A stretch of DNA of 10,586 nucleotides, from positions 1 through 10,586 of the forward strand of contig JBBRTW010000243.1 in the NCBI GenBank assembly GCA_038244055.1, written 5' to 3'. The notes under the pieces were generated by a model, which worked only from the letters and a program-made list of their open reading frames with translations, was not told where the DNA came from and did no database searches. The translations under genes were made by a program, and so were the position numbers. Positions 1 to 4,563 of the stretch are shown here, piece after piece (within the stretch, counting starts at the first letter, position 1; each line of letters starts with the position of its first letter). The stretch is from DASPKW01 sp038244055 (lineage in GTDB: Bacteria; Planctomycetota; Phycisphaerae; Tepidisphaerales; Tepidisphaeraceae).

Positions 1-971
1 AGCCTGCGCCGAATCAGGCTCACCGCCGTCGAAAGCAGCGGGCCCCACGGAATCGCGATCGTCGTCAGATCCAGTTGCTCGGCGATCGGCGCATCATCGA
101 ACCCCACCAGCGGCGGCAGGCTCAATCCCGCCTGTTTCGCGTATTGAATGACCCCCTGCGCCAGCCGGTCGTTGCAGCAGAAAATCGCATCCGGCATCGG
201 CCATAAAACGCGCGGGGCCTGCTCCAGTGCCTCCTCCAGATACCACGATTTGCACGGCACAACCGCCGCCGGCAGCAGCGATACAAACCCGGCGATCCGC
301 TGATTCGATCGCGAATCGCCGACCGGCCCGGACAGTATCGCGACCTTCCATTCCCGCGCCGCCGACATCATCCGCCTGGCCATCCCCCCCTGCCCGGCCG
401 GCCCCGCCAGTTTCTGCATCAGCAACTGCGCCGCGCAAACGCCCCCCGAATAATCATCCGTCGACACCGAATCGATATGCAGCGAATGCAGCCCCGGCGG
501 CGGCCGATCGTTGATGAGCAGCGCCGGCCGACGCCGCGCCGCCAGCATCTCAATGGCCGATGGAACTTCCCACACCACCGGAAACGTCTGCTCCGGAATG
601 CTGGCCGACCGATCCGTATGCACCAGCCGAAAGCGCACGCCATCGCGCGCCAGGCACGTTGCCAACTCCGTCGCCAGCCGATGCCCGAACGATCCCGGCC
701 GCCTGGCCCGCGGGTGAAATAGCAGCGTCACCCCGCTCGGCGCGGTCGTCCCCCCCGGCAGGTAAGTCCCCGAGGCCTTCTGCCGCAGCAAAAATCCCTC
801 GGCCTGCAACTCCGCCAGAAGCCGATGCGCCGTCTGATACGAAACCTCGAACTTCGCCGCCACCGCCCGCGCTGATAGAAACCGATCCCCCGGCCGATGA
901 AAGCTCGTCTGCACCCGCGCGATCAGCCGCGCTTTCACATCGATCACATGTTGCGTGCGCGGCCTGGGCAT
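1..971 (-). CDS. GntR-headed transcriptional regulator with LacI-like sensor domain, 3' end outside window
   Basis: Read on the minus strand from ATG 971, 323 residues are open to the window edge. Residues about 8-73 form a GntR-type winged helix: the PGDRFLSARAVAAKFEVSYQ stretch is the recognition-helix region, followed by HRLLAELQAEGFL and a wing ending SGTYLPG. From about residue 78 on it resembles the periplasmic-binding-protein fold of LacI regulators, with a late FCCNDRLAQGVIQYAKQAG segment and VGFDDAPIAEQ. This AraR-like architecture is known from regulators that release DNA when a sugar binds. It diverges from an SDR/kinase/SIS run, so it probably controls that run, itself, or both; this is inference. 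A second in-frame ATG at 1016 would add 15 residues, but it overlaps a palindrome and a possible -10 box (TATGAT, 1017-1012), so 971 is preferred. A run of seven G in the sense strand near 384-390 keeps the frame. The ligand is unknown. Confidence 0.85.
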   Translation of the reverse strand, partial: MPRPRTQHVIDVKARLIARVQTSFHRPGDRFLSARAVAAKFEVSYQTAHRLLAELQAEGFLLRQKASGTYLPGGTTAPSGVTLLFHPRARRPGSFGHRLATELATCLARDGVRFRLVHTDRSASIPEQTFPVVWEVPSAIEMLAARRRPALLINDRPPPGLHSLHIDSVSTDDYSGGVCAAQLLMQKLAGPAGQGGMARRMMSAAREWKVAILSGPVGDSRSNQRIAGFVSLLPAAVVPCKSWYLEEALEQAPRVLWPMPDAIFCCNDRLAQGVIQYAKQAGLSLPPLVGFDDAPIAEQLDLTTIAIPWGPLLSTAVSLIRRR

Positions 972-1002
972 CTCATCACCGTATCCCGCATCAGCCGGCG
1001 GG

Positions 1003-1029
1003 TTGACTGATATCATATCACTTTATTCG
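1003..1029 (+). promoter_or_regulatory. Weak candidate promoter for the SDR-kinase-SIS run
   Basis: TTGACT at 1003-1008 is followed after 15 bases by TATTCG (1024-1029). The -35 box is good, while the -10 box and spacing are poor. A 13-base palindrome fills most of the spacer, which is a usual place for repression. This is inference from position and sequence only. Confidence 0.3.
1008..1020. promoter_or_regulatory. Perfect 13-base palindrome, candidate operator
   Basis: TGATATCATATCA consists of the arms TGATAT and ATATCA around a single central C. It lies in the divergent region between the regulator and the SDR gene, next to a TTGACT box on the plus strand and overlapping TATGAT on the minus strand. 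GntR-family dimers bind short palindromes of this size, so it is the best candidate for the operator of the adjacent regulator. I found no second copy in the window. Confidence 0.5.
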
Positions 1030-1056
1030 GCATCCGATCTTTTATTCTGGATGCCG
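1028..1056. promoter_or_regulatory. 8-base inverted repeat with 13-base spacer upstream of SDR gene
   Basis: CGGCATCC (1028-1035) and GGATGCCG (1049-1056) are perfect reverse complements. TTTATTC also occurs twice (1022-1028 and 1041-1047), so the stretch has both inverted and direct symmetry. It could be a second regulator site or a hairpin in the SDR leader. There is no T-run after it, so a terminator is unlikely. Confidence 0.4.
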
Positions 1057-1082
1057 GCGGCGTTTTCGTCTACTTTTTCACC

Positions 1083-1874
1083 GTGCTACCGCTGCAGGAT
1101 AAAGTGATCGTCATCATCGGCGCGACCACCGGGCTCGGTCTGTCGGCCGCCCGCGCCATCATCGCCGCCGGCGGGCGCGTCGCCGCTGTCGGCCGCAATG
1201 CCGACAGCGCCGCCGCCGCCGCGCAGGTGCTGGGCCCATCCGCCGCCGTTCTCACGGGCGACGCCTCGCAACCCGGCACCACCGAAGCCGCCATCGAGCT
1301 CGCCGTCAATTCATGGGGTCGCCTCGATGGCCTCTATCATGTCGCCGGCGGCTCCGGCCGCCGCGCCGGCGATGGCCCGCTCCATGAAGTCTCCGACCAG
1401 GGTTGGGATTTCACGCTCCGCCTCAACCTGACTTCCGTCTTCCTCTCCAACCGTGCCGCCGTGCGCCAGTTCATGCATCAAGGCGATGGCGGGGTCGTGC
1501 TGAACATGGGATCGGTGCTCGGCTTCTCGCCATCGCCAAAATATTTCTCGACCTTTTCCTACTCCGCCGCCAAGGCCGCGATCATCGGCATGACCACACA
1601 CGCCGCCTCCTGTTACGCGCCGCAGAATATTCGCTTCAATGTCATCGCCCCCGCGCTGGTCGAAACCCCCATGGCCCGCAGGGCGGCCGAGGATGAGGAG
1701 ATTCTCGCCTTCATCAGAACCAAGCAGCCGCTCGATGGCGGCCGCATCGGCAAACCGGCCGATCTCGATGCCGCCACCATTTTCCTCCTCTCCGACGGCG
1801 CGAAATTCGTCACCGGCCAGGTCCTCGCCGTCGATGGCGGCTGGACCGTCACGGAAGGCCAAAACCCAATTTAG
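1083..1874 (+). CDS. Short-chain dehydrogenase/reductase (SDR) family oxidoreductase
   Basis: This 263-residue protein has the normal length of a classical SDR. It shows the Rossmann glycine motif GATTGLG at residues 13-19 (the usual Thr before the first Gly is Ile), HVAG at 86-89 in place of NNAG, Asn115 in RLNLTSVF, Ser144 in NMGSVLG, and the catalytic pair Tyr160/Lys164 in YSAAKAA. The C-terminal NVIAPALVETPM and VTGQVLAVDGGW segments are typical. It should oxidise or reduce a hydroxyl/carbonyl with NAD(P); Arg38 after strand 2 hints at NADP. The substrate cannot be read from sequence. The company of a sugar-type regulator, a ROK kinase and a SIS protein suggests a sugar or polyol. The start is GTG at 1083: there is no in-frame ATG nearby, no Shine-Dalgarno sequence, and the SDR fold begins right there. 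The stop codon lies inside the first unit of an 18-base tandem repeat. Confidence 0.88.
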   Translation: MLPLQDKVIVIIGATTGLGLSAARAIIAAGGRVAAVGRNADSAAAAAQVLGPSAAVLTGDASQPGTTEAAIELAVNSWGRLDGLYHVAGGSGRRAGDGPLHEVSDQGWDFTLRLNLTSVFLSNRAAVRQFMHQGDGGVVLNMGSVLGFSPSPKYFSTFSYSAAKAAIIGMTTHAASCYAPQNIRFNVIAPALVETPMARRAAEDEEILAFIRTKQPLDGGRIGKPADLDAATIFLLSDGAKFVTGQVLAVDGGWTVTEGQNPI

Positions 1875-1940
1875 CCCGGCGTGAACATTTAGCCCGGCGT
1901 GAACATTTAGCCCGGCGTGAACATTTAGCCCGGCGTGAAT
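1869..1940 (+). repeat. Four tandem copies of an 18-base unit overlapping the SDR stop codon
   Basis: The unit is ATTTAGCCCGGCGTGAAC. Copies start at 1869, 1887, 1905 and 1923; the first three are identical and the fourth ends in T instead of C. The TAG stop of the SDR gene (1872-1874) belongs to the first copy. The fourth copy is the left half of a perfect hairpin, so the array looks like repeated duplication of one arm of a palindromic element. Confidence 0.95.
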
Positions 1941-1950
1941 ACACGCCGGG
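1929..1950. repeat. Perfect 9-base hairpin closing the 18-base array (REP-like)
   Basis: CCCGGCGTG (1929-1937), loop AATA, CACGCCGGG (1942-1950). There is no T-run, so it is not a standard intrinsic terminator. It sits between the SDR and kinase genes and could stabilise or process the shared transcript. The upstream copies hold only the left arm and cannot fold this way alone, although any of them could compete for the single right arm. A 9-base match to its edge (TTAGCCCGG) recurs at 5705-5713, after the MetE-like gene. Confidence 0.8.
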
Positions 1951-1971
1951 GTATGCCTCGAACCCCAAGCC

Positions 1972-2003
1972 CCAATCGCTCGCAATACCAATCGCTCGCA
2001 GTA
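1972..2003 (+). repeat. Two tandem 16-base repeats upstream of the ROK kinase
   Basis: CCAATCGCTCGCAATA (1972-1987) is directly followed by CCAATCGCTCGCAGTA (1988-2003), with one mismatch. The pair ends 13 bases before the kinase ATG. It may be a simple duplication or part of the ribosome-binding context. Confidence 0.85.
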
Positions 2004-2016
2004 TCAGGTAATCGAA

Positions 2017-2907
2017 ATGACCTACGCAATCGGCCTCGATGTCGGCGTCACCAATGTCAAAGCCGTCTGCGTCACCCCCGCCGGGCAGATCATCGCGCGC
2101 CAATCCTTCCCCACACTCGCCGATTCCCCCGATTGGCCCCAGCGCGTCGAGGCCAATATCGCCGAACTCGAATCGAAACATGGCCGCGCCGCTTACCTCG
2201 GCCTCTCCGCCCCCGGTGTCGCCGCGCCCGATGGCTCGCGCATCCGCTGGATGCGCGGCCGACTCATCGAAGTCCAGGATCTCCGCTGGTCCGAATTTCT
2301 CGCCCGCCCCATCCCCGTCCTCAACGATGCCCAGGCCGCCCTCCTCGGCGAAATCTGGCAAGGGGCGGCCCGCGGCGCTTCCAATGCGATTTTGATCACC
2401 CTCGGCACCGGCGTCGGCGGGGCGGCCATGGTCGATGGCCGAATCCTCAAAGGCCACCTCGGCCGCGCCGGACACCTCGGCCACATCACCGTCGACATGC
2501 ACGGCCCCACCGACATTTGCAGCCTTCCCGGTTCCATCGAATATCACATCGGCGACTACTCGATCCCCCAGCGCACCGCCGGCGCGTTTCGCCATACCCA
2601 TGAACTCGTAAGGGCCTACCGCGATGGCGATCCCCACGCCAAGAAAATCTGGCTCGCCTCATTGCAAGCCCTGGCCGCCACCATCGCCTCGCTGATCAAC
2701 GTTCTCGACCCGCAGATCGTCATCATCGGCGGCGGCATCATCGCGGCCGGCGATGCGCTGCTGACACCCCTCACCGAACTCCTCCGCCCCATCGAGTGGC
2801 AACTCAATGATGAACCCCGCGTCCCCATCGTCCTCGCCCAACTCGCCGAATACGCCGGCGCACTCGGCGCAGCCCACAACGCCATCGAATCCGCCAAACC
2901 ATCATGA
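2017..2907 (+). CDS. ROK-family sugar kinase lacking the usual zinc cysteines
   Basis: This 296-residue protein has the standard length of a bacterial ROK kinase. The phosphate loop is DVGVTNVK (residues 8-15), the catalytic Asp is in LNDAQAALLGE (Asp104), the second glycine loop is LGTGVGG (129-135), and the adenosine region is DPQIVIIGGGI (231-241). ROK kinases use ATP to phosphorylate glucose, N-acetyl amino sugars and similar substrates in the cytoplasm. Two points differ from the textbook family. The E-x-G-H motif reads H-L-G-H (153-156), and the C-x-C-G-x-x-G-C-x-E zinc motif reads D-I-C-S-L-P-G-S-I-E (166-175), keeping one of three cysteines. I recall similar non-zinc ROK proteins in planctomycetes and acidobacteria, so this may be a subfamily rather than a damaged gene. 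No DNA-binding head is present, so it is a kinase and not a ROK repressor. Start ATG 2017 has only a weak AGGTAA-like site upstream. The neighbouring SIS gene suggests it acts on the same sugar. Confidence 0.9.
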   Translation: MTYAIGLDVGVTNVKAVCVTPAGQIIARQSFPTLADSPDWPQRVEANIAELESKHGRAAYLGLSAPGVAAPDGSRIRWMRGRLIEVQDLRWSEFLARPIPVLNDAQAALLGEIWQGAARGASNAILITLGTGVGGAAMVDGRILKGHLGRAGHLGHITVDMHGPTDICSLPGSIEYHIGDYSIPQRTAGAFRHTHELVRAYRDGDPHAKKIWLASLQALAATIASLINVLDPQIVIIGGGIIAAGDALLTPLTELLRPIEWQLNDEPRVPIVLAQLAEYAGALGAAHNAIESAKPS

Positions 2908-2915
2908 GGCCCCGC

Positions 2916-2957
2916 TGAACCCTGAACCCTGAACCCCGAACCCCGAACCCCGAACCC
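2916..2957 (+). repeat. Six tandem 7-base units (TGAACCC/CGAACCC)
   Basis: Three TGAACCC units are followed by three CGAACCC units, starting 8 bases after the kinase stop codon. The sharp switch from T to C at the first base suggests step-wise copying. It lies in the 101-base gap between the kinase and SIS genes. Confidence 0.95.
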
Positions 2958-2962
2958 TCTTC

Positions 2963-2997
2963 TTCATCCTTCATCCTTCATCCTTCATCCTTCATCC
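2963..2997 (+). repeat. Five perfect tandem 7-base units (TTCATCC)
   Basis: Five identical TTCATCC units lie 5 bases after the previous array and end 11 bases before the SIS start codon. The stretch is pyrimidine-rich on the plus strand and leaves no Shine-Dalgarno site in front of the SIS gene. Copy number could change by slippage and alter spacing in the leader. Confidence 0.95.
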
Positions 2998-3008
2998 TTT
3001 CCCAAACC

Positions 3009-3788
3009 ATGTCCCTCGCCTCCAACTATCTCGACAAATGCCGCGGCCTCCTCTCCGCCGTCGAAGCCCAGATTCCCCTGATCCAGAAAGCCGCCGACTT
3101 TTTCGCCAAAACGATCCTCGCCGGCCGGATGGTCCACTGCTTCGGTTCGGGCCACATCCGCATTCTGGTCGAGGAAATGTGGCCGCGCTACGGCTCGTTC
3201 CCCGGCTTCAATCCCATCGTCGAGCTCTCGCTGACCTTCCACAACCTCGTCGTCGGTGCCAACGGCCAGCGCCAGGCCATGTTCCTGGAAAACGTCTCCG
3301 GCCTGGCCGGCCGAATCCTCCGCAACTTCGATCTATCGGCCGACGACAGCGCCTTCATCATCTCCTCCAGCGGCTGCAATCTCGTGCCGATTGAAATGGC
3401 CGAGGGCTTCAAAAAGACCGGCATGAAAGTTGTCGTCCTCATCAGCCGCCAGCATTCCGATGCCAGCACCAGCAAAGACCCGCGCGGCAAAAAGCTACAC
3501 GATTTCGCCGACCTGGTCCTCGACACCGGCGCGCCGGTTGGGGATGCCATGATCCACGTTGAAGGCCTCGACACCCCCGTCAGCCCCGGCTCGACCGTCG
3601 GCGGCTGCATGATCGTCAACGCCATCAAAGCCGAAGTCGCCCAGCGGCTGACGCAGGCCGGCCAGCCGCCGAAAGTCCTCAGCGCCGGGGCTGTCGTCGG
3701 CCAGCAACGCGCCATCGATCTGTTTGAGGCGGCGTACGATGAACACGGCCGGAGGTTGGCGAAACTATATGAGAAATTGGGAGAATGA
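3009..3788 (+). CDS. SIS-domain phosphosugar-binding protein (COG4821/UPF0309-like)
   Basis: This 259-residue protein has a single SIS fold. HCFGSGHIRILVEEMWPRYG (residues 43-62) and IISSSGCNLVPIEMAEGFKK (117-136) match the phosphate-binding Ser/Gly loops of the UPF0309 type, and DTGAPVGDAMI (172-182) with STVGGCMIVNAIKAEVA is the usual C-terminal half. SIS proteins bind phosphosugars and act as isomerases, deaminases or sensors; members of this group are mostly uncharacterised. No N-terminal helix-turn-helix is present, so it is not an RpiR-type regulator. Following a ROK kinase, it could isomerise or process the phosphorylated product; this is inference. Start ATG 3009 is the first residue of the conserved N-terminal helix and has no Shine-Dalgarno site. 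The heptamer arrays just upstream are odd but do not break the gene. The stop TGA at 3786-3788 is directly followed by another ATG, in a weakly supported frame. Confidence 0.85.
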   Translation: MSLASNYLDKCRGLLSAVEAQIPLIQKAADFFAKTILAGRMVHCFGSGHIRILVEEMWPRYGSFPGFNPIVELSLTFHNLVVGANGQRQAMFLENVSGLAGRILRNFDLSADDSAFIISSSGCNLVPIEMAEGFKKTGMKVVVLISRQHSDASTSKDPRGKKLHDFADLVLDTGAPVGDAMIHVEGLDTPVSPGSTVGGCMIVNAIKAEVAQRLTQAGQPPKVLSAGAVVGQQRAIDLFEAAYDEHGRRLAKLYEKLGE

Positions 3789-3842
3789 ATGGAAGCAGAG
3801 CCCGCAAATTGCGTGAACTTGACTGGTCAAATGGCTAGAATT

Positions 3843-3846
3843 GGAG
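3843..3846 (+). promoter_or_regulatory. Ribosome binding site fixing the start of the small protein
   Basis: GGAG lies 5 bases before ATG 3852. The earlier in-frame ATG at 3789 directly abuts the SIS stop codon and has no such site, so 3852 is the better start. Confidence 0.7.
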
Positions 3847-3851
3847 TTGCC

Positions 3852-4118
3852 ATGTCGATCCCAACAACAATACTCGAACGATTGATCGCACCGAACGAGG
3901 GCAGCTTTTCTCCCGAGCATGCCCGCTACGTGCTGACGCTGGGCTTCAGCGAGGACGAGAAGGCGCACTGCGAGGAACTATCTTACAAGGCCCAGGAAGG
4001 GACGCTGACTCCCGAGGAAAAGCGTGAGCTTGAACTCTATCTCAGCGCCAATGCGCTGCTGGTCCTCCTCAAATCCAAAGCCCGCCGGTCGCTTGAGCCG
4101 CGCCCGTCGGCCGCGTAA
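3852..4118 (+). CDS. Small acidic protein paired with HNH nuclease
   Basis: From ATG 3852 the product has 88 residues, mostly predicted helix and rich in Glu and Leu, with HARYVLTLGFSEDEKAHCEE, then a TLTPEEKRELELYLSANALL segment, and a basic end (KSKARRSL). I recall similar small proteins next to HNH nuclease genes in planctomycetes; their function is not known to me. No membrane segment, signal peptide or DNA-binding motif is visible. The HNH gene starts 14 bases after its stop, so the two are co-transcribed and may act together, for example as an accessory or controlling partner; that is inference. Its start and that of the HNH gene have strong ribosome binding sites, unlike the preceding genes, which supports separate origin. 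An alternative start at 3789 would give 109 residues but is less likely. Confidence 0.75.
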   Translation: MSIPTTILERLIAPNEGSFSPEHARYVLTLGFSEDEKAHCEELSYKAQEGTLTPEEKRELELYLSANALLVLLKSKARRSLEPRPSAA

Positions 4119-4120
4119 GT

Positions 4121-4126
4121 GAGGAG
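4121..4126 (+). promoter_or_regulatory. Strong ribosome binding site of the HNH gene
   Basis: GAGGAG lies 6 bases before ATG 4133. It is the best Shine-Dalgarno match in the window and clearly fixes the start. Confidence 0.75.
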
Positions 4127-4132
4127 TGATCG

Positions 4133-4552
4133 ATGAAAGCCGTCGGCCGGGCATTGCGGGATACGGTCCGCCAGAGGGCGCATGATGCCTGCGAATATTG
4201 CGGATTTCCGGAAGCATTTTCGGAATTGCGTTTTGTGATCGACCATATTGTTGCGCGACAACACAACGGGCAAACCATTTCAGAGAACCTCGCTTATTGC
4301 TGCCCCTTCTGCAATTCCCGCAAAGGGCCAAACCTGACTGGCATTGACCCGCAGACAGGCGGAATCGCCCGACTATTTAATCCGCGCACTGACGCATGGA
4401 AGGATCATTTTCGAGGGGCGGATGCAGTCATCGTACCCTTGACCGCGATCGGCCGTGCCACCGTCGCCGTGCTTGAGTTTAATCATCCCGACCAACTTGA
4501 CCCGCGCCACACGTTAGTCCGCGAAGGCAAGATGAAATTCGATCAGGAATAG
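4133..4552 (+). CDS. HNH endonuclease
   Basis: The product has 139 residues. The HNH fold is complete: CEYCG (Cys20, Cys23), the Asp-His pair in FVIDHIVARQHNG (Asp37, His38), ENLAYCC with Asn52, and CPFCNSRKG (Cys57, Cys60, Asn61, Lys64). The four cysteines should hold a structural zinc, while His38 and the Asn residues form the metal-dependent DNA-cutting site. There is no fused recognition domain; the 70 C-terminal residues (LFNPRTDAWKDHF onward) are the usual tail of small stand-alone HNH proteins. Members occur in restriction, mobile introns, phage packaging and unassigned roles, and nothing here picks one: no methylase, intron or phage gene is nearby. Base composition differs from its surroundings: by hand, 4201-4260 has 12 C and 16 G, while 5041-5100 in the next gene has 33 C and 10 G. 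This points to later arrival by transfer. Confidence 0.9.
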   Translation: MKAVGRALRDTVRQRAHDACEYCGFPEAFSELRFVIDHIVARQHNGQTISENLAYCCPFCNSRKGPNLTGIDPQTGGIARLFNPRTDAWKDHFRGADAVIVPLTAIGRATVAVLEFNHPDQLDPRHTLVREGKMKFDQE

Positions 4553-4563
4553 GAACCATATTT

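Noticed and set aside
384..390. Possible frameshift in the regulator at a run of seven C on the plus strand
   Set aside because: Careful recount shows seven bases, which keeps winged-helix and LacI-like parts in one frame.
1849..2637. Minus-strand frame across the 18-base array and kinase, with a repeated CSRRAK segment
   Set aside because: The repeated peptide is only the antisense reading of the tandem repeat, and the rest mirrors the ROK kinase.
3819..3830. TTGACTGGTCAA near-palindrome before the small protein as an operator or promoter
   Set aside because: Arms are only 5 bases and no properly spaced -10 box follows.
3789..3851. Earlier start for the small protein, abutting the SIS stop codon
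   Set aside because: No ribosome binding site there, and the extra 21 residues look unlike the rest; GGAG before 3852 is better.
3852..4552. Small protein plus HNH gene as a proven toxin-antitoxin pair
   Set aside because: Gene order fits, but there is no recognised antitoxin domain, no operator and no toxicity evidence; kept only as a possibility.
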